This document shows positions 1 to 8,373 of a DNA stretch of 64,000 bases, in pieces. Source of the stretch: Geothrix limicola. GTDB taxonomy: Bacteria > Acidobacteriota > Holophagae > Holophagales > Holophagaceae. The translations under genes and the position numbers were made by a program. Each line of letters starts with the position of its first letter. Position 1 is the stretch's first letter. Location: the NCBI RefSeq assembly GCF_030268085.1, contig NZ_BSDE01000001.1:806001-870000 (forward strand), in the 5' to 3' direction. The notes beneath the pieces are model-generated. The model worked only from the letters and a program-made list of their open reading frames with translations, did not search any database and was not told where the DNA came from.

Positions 1-951
1 CTTTCACCCCTGATGTCGCTGGGCGCCAAGCTGCGGATGATGCTGGAGCCCTTCGTCTCCGTGCGCGATGGCGAACCCGAAGAAGGGCTGTCCGCCTTCA
101 TCACGCGGCGCCTGGGCAAAGGCGTGGCGACGGAACTGCTGCCGTCGATGATCGCGGGCGTGCTGGCGGCGCCGGCGGAGATCCTTTCGGTGGACGCCAT
201 CCCGAAGCTACGCCAGTGGGAAGCCACGGGCAGTCTGGTGAACGGCATCCGCAAAAGCGGCGTGAGCCACATGGTGGTGCCCGAAGGCGGCATGGGCCAG
301 CTGCCGATCCGTCTCGCCGCGAACCTTCCTTCCGTGCGCACGGGCTTGCGCGCGGAGCGCTTGGAGGCGCTGCCGGGGCGCCGTTGGCGGGTAAGCGGCG
401 GGGGCGAGGTCCGCGAGGTCAGCCGCGTGGTGCTGGCCCTCCCGGCCTATGAGGCGACGGCCCTGCTGGGTTCCGCCGCGCCGCAAAGCGCAGAGGCCCT
501 GGCGGCCATTCCGTACACGTCTGTGGATCTCTGGCACAGCCGTCACGCGCCGCTGCCGGCCCTGAAGGACAGCTTCGGCTTCCTCATCCATCCGCCGGAA
601 GGCCGGGGGTACCTGGGTTCGCTGGTGCCCTCCTGGATGGATCCTCAGAGTGCGCCGGAAGGCCTCATGCAGTTGCGGAGCTTCATCGGCGGCGCTTTTG
701 GCAAGCCGGCGGATCTGGAGAGCTGGGAAGGCGTCTACGCGCGCCTGAAGCACTGGATCCCCAGCCTCGGCGAGACGGTGGCCATGCGCCACGAACGGGC
801 CGACCGGGCCATCCCGCGCCCCGAGCTTGGCCACCGGGCGCGCGTGAAGGCCGCGGTGGAGGGGCTGCCCGCCGGGCTCGATTGGCTGAGCAACGCGCGG
901 TTCGGCCCCGGCGTGCGCGATATCCTCGAAGGGCTCGAAACCTGGAATTGA
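1..951 (+). CDS. hemY: Protoporphyrinogen oxidase (HemY/HemG-type), C-terminal part
   Basis: The 5' end lies outside the window; 316 residues are visible in an open frame from base 1. The family is an FAD-dependent oxidase of haem synthesis that converts protoporphyrinogen IX to protoporphyrin IX at the membrane. The visible part has the substrate-binding region (near GKGVATELLPSMIAGV and the following GxLVNGIRK stretch) and ends with the family's C-terminal FAD-contacting block (GHRARVKAAVEGLP, then NARFGPGVRDILEG). The N-terminal Rossmann GxGxxG is missing because it is upstream. The gene ends 85 bases before the next gene on the same strand. Assignment to the amine-oxidase/protoporphyrinogen-oxidase superfamily is firm; the exact substrate is inferred from the C-terminal pattern. 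Confidence 0.8.
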   Translation, partial: LSPLMSLGAKLRMMLEPFVSVRDGEPEEGLSAFITRRLGKGVATELLPSMIAGVLAAPAEILSVDAIPKLRQWEATGSLVNGIRKSGVSHMVVPEGGMGQLPIRLAANLPSVRTGLRAERLEALPGRRWRVSGGGEVREVSRVVLALPAYEATALLGSAAPQSAEALAAIPYTSVDLWHSRHAPLPALKDSFGFLIHPPEGRGYLGSLVPSWMDPQSAPEGLMQLRSFIGGAFGKPADLESWEGVYARLKHWIPSLGETVAMRHERADRAIPRPELGHRARVKAAVEGLPAGLDWLSNARFGPGVRDILEGLETWN

Positions 952-1036
952 TTTCAGGGAACGGTTCTTTCCTGTTGATGACAAGCGCTGGCCGACGATC
1001 CAGAATGGGGGCTCACTTCCACAGAAAGGAGTTCCC

Positions 1037-1423
1037 ATGCGTCGTCTCCTGTTCGCTGCCTTCCTCGCGCCTTCACTGCTCATGGCCCAGGCCACGCCCA
1101 TCCGGCCCCACGCCGAGCTGAAGACCGGCACCGCCGTCGAGAAGATGGAGATCGTCGGCGAAGCCTCCGAATTCAAGGTGCCTGCCGGCACCAAGATCTA
1201 CGCCTGGGCGAAGGTCATGGGTGCGGCCGATACGAACGTTACCTTCGTCTTCAGCAAGGGTGACCAGACCTCGAAGCAGGAGCTGAAGGTGCCGCGCTCG
1301 CCCTACCGGACCCACGCGTACCGGACCTTCCGCAAGGGCGACGGGGGCGAATGGACCGTGAAGCTCATGGGCGATCAGGACGCCGTCCTCGGCACGGCCA
1401 CCTTCAAGGTCGAGGTCGAATAG
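1037..1423 (+). CDS. Secreted DUF2914-like protein
   Basis: A 128-residue protein with a typical signal peptide (Arg-Arg, hydrophobic stretch, cleavage near LLMAQA at about residue 18). The mature part is a single small beta-rich domain: an N-terminal strand with the pattern YAWAKV, a central FVFSKGDQ segment, a basic YRTHAYRTFRKG segment, and a closing WTVKL followed by GTATFKVEVE. This layout matches DUF2914-type periplasmic domains, whose function is not established. The start is supported by AAGGAG about 7 bases upstream. It sits 4 bases before the DUF481 gene, so the two are probably co-transcribed and both act in the envelope. Confidence 0.7.
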   Translation: MRRLLFAAFLAPSLLMAQATPIRPHAELKTGTAVEKMEIVGEASEFKVPAGTKIYAWAKVMGAADTNVTFVFSKGDQTSKQELKVPRSPYRTHAYRTFRKGDGGEWTVKLMGDQDAVLGTATFKVEVE

Positions 1424-1427
1424 TCTG

Positions 1428-2294
1428 ATGCGGACCTCCTGCCTTTTGCTCGCCACCGCATGTGGAGTGGCGCCGTGCCTGACGGCCCAGACGCCTGAAC
1501 CGCCGAAATCCCCCTGGTCCGACAAGGCCGCCCTGAGCTACGTGGCGGTCGCCGGCAATGCGACCAGCCAGACCCTCGGCTTTTCCAACGAGTACAAATA
1601 CACATGGAGCAACGCGACCTTCGCCTTCAACCTCGGCGGCGTGCGCGCGGCCGCGACCACCGTGGATCGCGCGGCCAGCGGGCCCAGCCTGGATGCGGCC
1701 ACCATCACGGAAACGCGGACCACCAAGACCAGCACGGAGTCCTATTTCACGAACCTGCGCTACGACCACAAGCTGTCGGAGCAGCTGCAGTGGTTCGGTT
1801 CGGCGGGTTGGGAGCGGAACATTCCGGCGGGTCTGGAAGGCCGGTATGCGGTGATCGCCGGCCTGGGGCATTGGTGGATCAAGGCCGACCGGACCAAGTT
1901 CTTCACGGATGCGGGTGTGGGCTACACCAAGGAAACGCCCCTGCTGAGCCAGCCCGGCGAGGATGAATCCTTCGCCACTTTCCGCCTCGGCGCCAAGCTG
2001 GAGCAGAAGGTCTACGAGGCCTCGCTGTTCACCTCCGAACTGGCCGTCTCCGACAGCTTCAAGGACAGCCAGAACTACCTGGCGGTGTGGCGCAATGCCT
2101 TCACGACGACCCTGTCTTCGCGCCTCGCCCTGAAGGTGGGCTACGACGTGACCTACAAGAACAAGCCGGCCTTCGTGGGGGTGGACGTGGTCCAGACGCC
2201 CGTCGCCACGCCTCCGGTGGTGCTGGGTCAGGTACCCTTCCAGTTGAAGAAGACTGATACGGTGTTCACAACCTCGCTGGTGATCACCTTCTAG
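1428..2294 (+). CDS. DUF481 family outer-membrane protein
   Basis: A 288-residue protein with a signal peptide (cleavage near CLTAQT, about residue 20). The mature chain shows alternating strands rich in Tyr, Trp and Thr and ends in a beta-signal (TTSLVITF, terminal Phe), as expected for an outer-membrane beta-barrel. Features such as SYVAVAGNATSQTLGF near residue 38 and GSAGWERN in the middle fit the DUF481 (YdiY-like, salt-induced outer-membrane protein) family. No enzymatic role is known for the family. It starts 4 bases after the DUF2914-like gene and ends 13 bases before the DUF421 gene, suggesting a three-gene envelope operon. Confidence 0.8.
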   Translation: MRTSCLLLATACGVAPCLTAQTPEPPKSPWSDKAALSYVAVAGNATSQTLGFSNEYKYTWSNATFAFNLGGVRAAATTVDRAASGPSLDAATITETRTTKTSTESYFTNLRYDHKLSEQLQWFGSAGWERNIPAGLEGRYAVIAGLGHWWIKADRTKFFTDAGVGYTKETPLLSQPGEDESFATFRLGAKLEQKVYEASLFTSELAVSDSFKDSQNYLAVWRNAFTTTLSSRLALKVGYDVTYKNKPAFVGVDVVQTPVATPPVVLGQVPFQLKKTDTVFTTSLVITF

Positions 2295-2307
2295 ACCCGG
2301 AGCCTCC

Positions 2308-2832
2308 ATGACCCTGATGGCCATCCTCGACGGCGCCCTGCCGGTGGGGGTTTCCATGTGGAAGATCACCCAGCCCTGGTGGGAATTCGTGCTGCGGGGC
2401 CTGGTGGTCTACGGATTCCTGCTGATCACGCTCCGCCTCACAGGCAAGCGGCAGGTGGGCCAGCTGGCGCCCTTCGACCTGGTGCTGCTGCTGGTGCTCA
2501 GCAACGCCGTGCAGAACAGCATGAACGCGGGCGATAACACCGTGGCCGCAGGGTTCATCCTGGTGGGCACACTGCTGGCGGCCAACGGGATCATGTCCTG
2601 GATCACCTGGCGCAACAAGCGGGCGGAAATCCTGCTGGAGGGCCGTCCGCAGATCCTCGTGCATAACGGAGCCGTGGATGAGGGCGTGCTGGCCTCGGAG
2701 CGGATCACGCGACATGAGCTGATGGCCGCGGTGCGCCAGGCGGGGCTGTCGGATCTGGCGGATGTGCGCGTCGCCATCCTCGAAACCAACGGCCGGATCA
2801 ATGTGATCGCGAAATCCGTCGAGAAGGCTTGA
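2308..2832 (+). CDS. DUF421 (YetF-like) membrane protein
   Basis: A 174-residue protein with about three transmembrane segments in the first 100 residues (WWEFVLRGLVVYGFLLITL, then LAPFDLVLLLVLSNAVQNSM, then FILVGTLLAANGIMSWI). The family signature is visible: RLTGKRQVGQL followed by PFDLVLLLVLSNAVQN. The cytoplasmic C-terminal half has the small alpha/beta domain typical of DUF421, with a RITRHELMAAVRQAG segment and ILETNGRINVI. Function is unknown beyond membrane location. A GGAG sits about 7 bases before the ATG. It is the third gene of the apparent envelope operon. Confidence 0.85.
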   Translation: MTLMAILDGALPVGVSMWKITQPWWEFVLRGLVVYGFLLITLRLTGKRQVGQLAPFDLVLLLVLSNAVQNSMNAGDNTVAAGFILVGTLLAANGIMSWITWRNKRAEILLEGRPQILVHNGAVDEGVLASERITRHELMAAVRQAGLSDLADVRVAILETNGRINVIAKSVEKA

Positions 2833-2936
2833 CGAAACGAATAAAAAGCGAAAACTTGTGGCATGAGCGTGAAGCATGAACGAAATGCCACTTTGGCGAA
2901 GCCGCAGCACGAAGGCCAGCCCGCGGGAGGTGTCGC

Positions 2937-3833
2937 GTGACGCCGCTGCCCCTGCCGCTTCCCTCGGTTCCGCCCCTCCCATTCAAAGATCTGCTCGTGG
3001 AACCCGAGGAGGCACGTTCGATCCTGCGCCCCCAGAAGGATGAGCGTTACGGCTTCGGATTCGCCCTGAGTCCCTATCGCGGCTGCAGCCACGGCTGCCG
3101 TTACTGCTACGTCCGCGACTATCCCAACGCCCTCCACAAGCCTGAGGAATGGGGCGCTTGGGTGACGCCCAAGCTGAACGCGCCGGAACTGCTCTGGTCC
3201 CAGCGCCACAAGCTCCACGGCGCGCGGGTCTTCATGGCCTCGGCCACGGATCCCTACCAGCCCCTGGAGCGGCAGTACCGCCTGAGCCGCCGCTGCCTGG
3301 AAGTGCTGCTGCTATGTCCCACCACGGAGGTGATCGTCCACACCCGTTCGCCCATGGTGCTCCAGGATCTCGACCTGCTGCGGGCCTTCGGGGACCGGCT
3401 CTCCGTGGGGCTTTCCATTCCGACGGACGACGACACCGTGAGGCAGATCGTCGAACCCCATGCGCCCGCCATCCCCAGCCGCTGGGCGGCGGCCGAGCGG
3501 CTCACCGCCGCCGGGATCTCCGTCACCATCGGCGTGGCGCCCCTGATGGCGGTGCATGATGCCCAGGCCTTCGCACGCCGCGCCAAGGCCAGCGGCGCTT
3601 CCCATGCCTGGGTGGGCGGCCTGCGTCTGCTCGCGCAGGATCCCTTCTACAAGGTGCTGGCCGATCACGGCTGGCTGAAGGTGCTGGATCCAACTTACAA
3701 GGAGGGCATCCGGGCGGCCTTCCATGAAGCCTTCCCGCACCGCAAGGCGGCCCGGGAGCCGCGGACCAAGCCGGCCGCGGCCCAGGCTGGGGTTCTGGTG
3801 AGGCAGCCGGGCCTATTCGACCGGGTAGGCTAG
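2937..3833 (+). CDS. SPL-family (spore photoproduct lyase-like) radical SAM protein
   Basis: A 298-residue radical SAM protein. The 4Fe-4S motif CxxxCxxC is visible as GCSHGCRYCYVRDYPN near residue 60. The flanking block LSPYRGCSHGC and the later SATDPYQPLE and VIVHTRSP segments are typical of the bacterial SPL-like/Rv2578c group, which are not true spore lyases and have no firmly assigned reaction. The GTG start is chosen because GGGAGG lies 6 bases upstream and no better start follows. The last 21 bases overlap the end of the convergent gltB gene. A role in DNA or tRNA modification is only a guess. Confidence 0.8.
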   Translation: MTPLPLPLPSVPPLPFKDLLVEPEEARSILRPQKDERYGFGFALSPYRGCSHGCRYCYVRDYPNALHKPEEWGAWVTPKLNAPELLWSQRHKLHGARVFMASATDPYQPLERQYRLSRRCLEVLLLCPTTEVIVHTRSPMVLQDLDLLRAFGDRLSVGLSIPTDDDTVRQIVEPHAPAIPSRWAAAERLTAAGISVTIGVAPLMAVHDAQAFARRAKASGASHAWVGGLRLLAQDPFYKVLADHGWLKVLDPTYKEGIRAAFHEAFPHRKAAREPRTKPAAAQAGVLVRQPGLFDRVG

Positions 3834-6800
3834 TTTGGGCGCCAGGGCCGTGGCCACGGCCACCGGCACGTAAGGCGTGAAGGCCTTGAGGGTGCCGGCC
3901 CAATCCGCCAGCAGGGCCGCCGCGGTGGCGCTGCCGGTTTCTTCGGCATGGGCTTCCAGCAGGCGGCGGAACAGGGCTTCCTCCTCCTGGCGCCAGTGGA
4001 TGGCCGAGAGGTAATCGCCGTTCACGCGGGTGGCGCAATCCCGCCTCAGGAAGAGGCAGCCCCCCGTCATGCCCGCGCCCGCGTTGGTGAGCACCTGGCC
4101 GAGGATGGCCACGGCGCCGCGCGTCATGTATTCGCAGGCATGGTGTCCGGCGCCTTCGACGACGGCGCTGGCGCCGCTGTTGCGCACCGCGAAACGGTCG
4201 CCGGCGAGGCCGCGGGCGAAGAAGCGTCCACCTGTGGCGCCGTAGAGGGCTCCGTTGCCGAGGATGGCGTTCTCTTCGGGTGTGAAGGTGGCGGCGGGGT
4301 TGGGTCGCAGCACCAGGGTTCCGCCGGACATGGACTTGGCCACCGAATCATTGGCCTCGCCCAGCAGCTTCACGTGGAGGCCTTCGGTGAGGAAGGCGCC
4401 GAAACCCTGGCCGGCGCTGCCGGTGAAGGTGAGCCGCAGCTCGCCGGGCACGGCGGCATCGGCGCCTTCGCGGCGCCGTTCGCGGATGCGCTGGGCGATC
4501 TCGCCCGAAAGCGTGGCCAGCACACCCCGGTCCTCCGTATCGATGGGGAAGGCCAGCTCCTGGTGGCCGCCGGCTTCCAGGAAGGGGCGCGCGGCCTCGA
4601 CGATGCGCTGGTTGAGCAGACCCACACCCTCCGGCTGGAAGCTGGCGGATTCGCCGGCGACCGGCTCGGCCGGGGCTTCGAGGAAGGAGGAGAGGTCGAG
4701 CTTCCGGTCCCGCACGAAGGCCGCATGATCCGGCGAAATGGTCAGCAGGTCGGTGCGGTCCATCACCTCGGAGAGCGCGGACACGCCGAGGTCCGCCAGG
4801 TGCCGGCGCACGTCTTCGGCGATGTGGGTCAGCATGCGCTCGATGGCTTCGGGGCTACCCGTGTAGCGCGCCTTGAACTTCGGGTCGTGGGTGGCGATGC
4901 CGGCGGGGCAGGTGTTCTTTTCGCAGATGCGGGCCATGACGCAGCCCTCGGCCACCAGCAGCAGCTTGCCGAACTCGAAACCCTCGGCGCCCAGGATGGC
5001 CGCCGTGACGATGTCCTTGCCCGTCAGCAGGCCGCCGTCCACGCGAAGCTCCACCTGGTCGCGCAGGCGGTTCTCCCGCAGGGTCTGGTGGGCCTCCACG
5101 AGTCCGATCTCCCAGGGCAGGCCCGCGTGCTTCATCGATCCCAGCGTGGCGGCGCCGGTGCCGCCGTCGCCCCCGGCGATGTAGAGGATGTCCGCGCCGG
5201 CCTTGGCGACACCCACGGCGATGGTGCCGATGCCCGTGCCCGAGACGAGCTTCACGCTGATCTTGGCGGTGGGGTGCACCTGCTTCAGCTCGTAGATGAG
5301 TTCTTTCAGATCCTCGATGCTGTAGATGTCGTGCAGGGGCGGCGGCGAGATGAGGTCCACGCCGGGCAGGGAGAAGCGGGCTCTGGCGATGGTGTCGTCC
5401 ACCTTCACCTTCATGAGCTGGCCGCCCTCGCCGGGCTTGGCGCCCTGGGCCACCTTGATCTGGATCTCCTGGCCCGAGACCAGGTATTCGGCCGTGACGC
5501 CGAATCGCGCCGAGGCCACCTGCTTGGTGCTGGCCGTCAGGCCCTCGGTCCAGTAGTAGGGGTTCTCGCCGCCCTCGCCGCTGTTGCTGCGGCCACCCAG
5601 GGCCTCCATGGCGCGGATGAGGTCTCGCTGGCTCTCGGCGCTGACGGCGCCGAAGGACATGGCGCCCGCGCCGAAGCGCTTGAAGATCGCGCTCCTGGGT
5701 TCCACTTCGGTCATGGGACGCGGTGTCTCCGCTTCCCGGAAGGCCAGCAGGTGCCTGGGGTTGATAGGTTCATCCACCTTCAGGGAGGCGAGGTACTCGC
5801 GGTAGACCTCGCGGGCCTCCGGCAGATCCGGATCGAGACCCACGAGGCGGTGCACGATGCGCGAGCGCGCCGAGGTCATGCCGTGGCGCTCGCCTTCGCC
5901 GGGCTTGGTGGATTCCCGGAACTGGTGCGTGTGGAGGAGCTTGTCCTGGAAGCCGGACTGGGCCGCGTAGCCGGTCTTCAGCAGCACGTCGCCCGCCAGT
6001 TCCTCGTAGCCGATGCCGCCCAGGGGGCTCGCGTGGCCGGGGAAGAAGGTCTCCATGAGCTCGGGGCCCAGGCCCACGGCCGTGAAGAGTTTGGCGCTCA
6101 TGTAGCTCTGCACGACGGAGATGCCGCATTTCGCCATGATCTTCAGCAACCCGGATTCCAGGGCCGCCATGAGGTTCTGCTCGCGCTCGTCCGCCGAGAG
6201 CTTGGCGAAGGAGGGATGCTCGTCTCGGCGCGCGATGTCGAGGGCCAGGTAGGGGCAGACCGCCGAGGCGCCGAAACTGATGAGGGCCGCGAGATGGTGC
6301 GAGGTGCGGGCCTCGGCCGTGTGCATGACGATGGAAGCGTTGAGGCGCAGGCCGGATTCGTTGAGGGTATGCACCACGGCGCGTAGCGCGATGAGCCCCG
6401 GGATGGGCGGCTGCTCGACGCTGGCATCCTGGTCGCTGAGGATGATCACGGTGGTGCCGCTCTCCACGGCCTGGCGCACATCCGCCGCCAGCTTGTCGAT
6501 GGCCGCGTGGAAGCCGCTGATGCCGTCCGTGCGCTTGAAGAGGATGGGGAAGGTGCGCGGGATGATCTGGGATTCCGAGGGCCGCATGGACTGCATGCGC
6601 GCCAGGAAGCGCATCTGGCCCAGGTCGAGGATGGGCCGCGGCAGCTCCAACGCCTCGTTGAGCGGCACCAGATCCTTGGGGAAGAAGATGTTCGGCGCCC
6701 GGCCCAGGAACACGCGCAGGTCGGTGATGTTGCCTTCGCGGATGTAGTCCAGGGGCGGGTTCGTGACCTGGGCGAAGTGCTGGTAGAAGTAGTCGAAGAA

Positions 6801-8219
6801 GGGCCTGGGCTCGGAGGAGAAGACGTTGGGCCGGGCCGTGTCGCCCATGGAGCCGATGGCCTCTTTTCCCGTGGCGATCATGGGGTAGATCATCTTCTCC
6901 AGCTCCTCGCGGGAGCAGGTGAATAGGGTCTTGCGGAAGACGCTGACGGGGCCTTCCGGCGCGACTTCCTCCGGGATCGAGCCGATGGGCGTGGTGCGGG
7001 CGTCGAAGGCCGCATCGCGGTTCTCGCGCGACAGGCTGGCGTCACGGAAGTGGACGCGACCCGTGGGCAGGTCCACCTTCACGCCTGTGCCCGCGTAGAC
7101 GATGCCCTTGCGGCGGATGGCGGCCTCGTCGACAGGGAAGGCGCCGGCCTCGGAGGCGAGGATGAAGCGATCGTCCGTCATGGTCCAGCGGGCGGGGCGG
7201 AAGCCGTTGCGGTCCAGGCGCGCGCCGACGGTGTTGCCGTCGGAGAACATCACGATGGCGGGCCCGTCCCAGGGCTCCATGGCCCGGCTCCAGAAGGTGT
7301 AGAAGTCCGTCTGGCCCTCGGCGGGGGGCATCATGATGGCGAGGATGTCCTCCATGTGCGGGATGCTGCTGCGGTTCAGCAGGGCCTCGGCGATCTCGTT
7401 GAAGCTGCCCGAATCGCTGATGGAGCCGTGGGTGACGAGCTGGTCGGTCTTCAGGCCGATGGACAGCTCGCGGGAGATGGCGCGAGAGCGGTTGCCCGCG
7501 ATGGTGTTGATCTCGCCGTTGTGGGCGATGAGGCGGAAGGGCTGGGCCTTGTCCCAGCTCGTGCGCGTGTTGGTGCTGAAGCGGCGGTGGATCAGCGCGA
7601 AGCGCGTGGCGTAGCGGGGATCCTGCAGGTCCAGGTAGAAGCGGTGCAGGTCGGCGGCGCGGGTGAGGGCCTTGTAGACGATGGTGCGGGGCGAGAGCGA
7701 GGCGAAGAAGAATTCTCCGCGGATGCCCTGTTCGGTCTGCTTGGTGCGCAGCACCTGCTTGGCGTTGTAGAGCAGCTTGTCGAAGGAGGCGTCCGTGCGG
7801 CAGTGGGCGGGCCGCTTCAGGATGACCTGGCGCAGGGAGGGCAAGGTCTTGCGGGCATCCTCGCCCAGCACCGAGGCATCGACGGGCACCTCGCGGTTCG
7901 CCAGGATCTCGAGATCGAAGAAGCTGAAGGTGGTGGCGAAGGTGTCCAGCGCGCGCTGGAGGCGCTCCGGATCCTGGGGCATGAACAGGTTCGCCACGGC
8001 GATCTCGCCGGGCTTGTAGCCCAGCAGATCGAAGGGGATGTCGGTCATGATGCCCGCGCCGTCGCTCGAGATCTGGTCGGCCGCGCAGCCGCCGCGGTGC
8101 TCCACGCATCTCAGGGCATGAAGGGCGTCCTTCAGGATCTGGTGACAGGCCTCACCATTGCGGCTGGCGATAAAGCCAACCCCGCACGCGTCGTGCTCGT
8201 TCCGGGATGCATGTGGCAT
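3813..8219 (-). CDS. gltB: Glutamate synthase, large (alpha) subunit
   Basis: At 1468 residues this is the full GltB length. It moves the amide nitrogen of glutamine to 2-oxoglutarate to make two glutamates. The class II glutaminase nucleophile is the Cys of HDACGVGF at residue 12, just after a short propeptide. A central FMN-binding synthase domain contains GGRSNSGEGGE and the IAGGDGGTGAA loop. The 3Fe-4S cysteines are in CVMARICEKNTCPAG near residues 1090-1110, and a C-terminal Gly-rich GXGXG helix domain follows. I moved the start from the longest frame (8279) to 8219 because it places the nucleophile correctly and has AAGGGAAGAGAG upstream. No gltD small subunit is adjacent, so electrons must come from a partner encoded elsewhere or from ferredoxin. 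Confidence 0.97.
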   Translation of the reverse strand: MPHASRNEHDACGVGFIASRNGEACHQILKDALHALRCVEHRGGCAADQISSDGAGIMTDIPFDLLGYKPGEIAVANLFMPQDPERLQRALDTFATTFSFFDLEILANREVPVDASVLGEDARKTLPSLRQVILKRPAHCRTDASFDKLLYNAKQVLRTKQTEQGIRGEFFFASLSPRTIVYKALTRAADLHRFYLDLQDPRYATRFALIHRRFSTNTRTSWDKAQPFRLIAHNGEINTIAGNRSRAISRELSIGLKTDQLVTHGSISDSGSFNEIAEALLNRSSIPHMEDILAIMMPPAEGQTDFYTFWSRAMEPWDGPAIVMFSDGNTVGARLDRNGFRPARWTMTDDRFILASEAGAFPVDEAAIRRKGIVYAGTGVKVDLPTGRVHFRDASLSRENRDAAFDARTTPIGSIPEEVAPEGPVSVFRKTLFTCSREELEKMIYPMIATGKEAIGSMGDTARPNVFSSEPRPFFDYFYQHFAQVTNPPLDYIREGNITDLRVFLGRAPNIFFPKDLVPLNEALELPRPILDLGQMRFLARMQSMRPSESQIIPRTFPILFKRTDGISGFHAAIDKLAADVRQAVESGTTVIILSDQDASVEQPPIPGLIALRAVVHTLNESGLRLNASIVMHTAEARTSHHLAALISFGASAVCPYLALDIARRDEHPSFAKLSADEREQNLMAALESGLLKIMAKCGISVVQSYMSAKLFTAVGLGPELMETFFPGHASPLGGIGYEELAGDVLLKTGYAAQSGFQDKLLHTHQFRESTKPGEGERHGMTSARSRIVHRLVGLDPDLPEAREVYREYLASLKVDEPINPRHLLAFREAETPRPMTEVEPRSAIFKRFGAGAMSFGAVSAESQRDLIRAMEALGGRSNSGEGGENPYYWTEGLTASTKQVASARFGVTAEYLVSGQEIQIKVAQGAKPGEGGQLMKVKVDDTIARARFSLPGVDLISPPPLHDIYSIEDLKELIYELKQVHPTAKISVKLVSGTGIGTIAVGVAKAGADILYIAGGDGGTGAATLGSMKHAGLPWEIGLVEAHQTLRENRLRDQVELRVDGGLLTGKDIVTAAILGAEGFEFGKLLLVAEGCVMARICEKNTCPAGIATHDPKFKARYTGSPEAIERMLTHIAEDVRRHLADLGVSALSEVMDRTDLLTISPDHAAFVRDRKLDLSSFLEAPAEPVAGESASFQPEGVGLLNQRIVEAARPFLEAGGHQELAFPIDTEDRGVLATLSGEIAQRIRERRREGADAAVPGELRLTFTGSAGQGFGAFLTEGLHVKLLGEANDSVAKSMSGGTLVLRPNPAATFTPEENAILGNGALYGATGGRFFARGLAGDRFAVRNSGASAVVEGAGHHACEYMTRGAVAILGQVLTNAGAGMTGGCLFLRRDCATRVNGDYLSAIHWRQEEEALFRRLLEAHAEETGSATAAALLADWAGTLKAFTPYVPVAVATALAPKLAYPVE

Positions 8220-8373
8220 CTCTCTTCCCTTCGGGATGTGGAGCAGACTATCCGAAAGGCCCGGTCGGCGGGACCCCAAGCTTCGCTTATGGGGGTCCCC
8301 CGGATCCGCTTATAGCGGGCCTCTGCGTCCCTTTCTGAACGCTGGCCCCGACCTGTGGGAAACTGGATTCCTC
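8220..8373. promoter_or_regulatory. Divergent gltB-dnaX intergenic region with hairpins
   Basis: This 154-base spacer separates two divergent genes and must hold both promoters. It contains two inverted repeats: GGACCCC/GGGGTCC (around 8271-8299) and CCGCT-TAT-AGCGG (around 8307-8319). The heptamer CGCTTAT occurs twice, once in each hairpin region. No confident -35/-10 pair was found for either gene. Confidence 0.35.

Noticed and set aside
3948-6386. An 812-codon open frame opposite gltB.
   Set aside because: It is a shadow of the GC-rich gltB codons and has no ribosome site or known motifs; gltB motifs are unambiguous.
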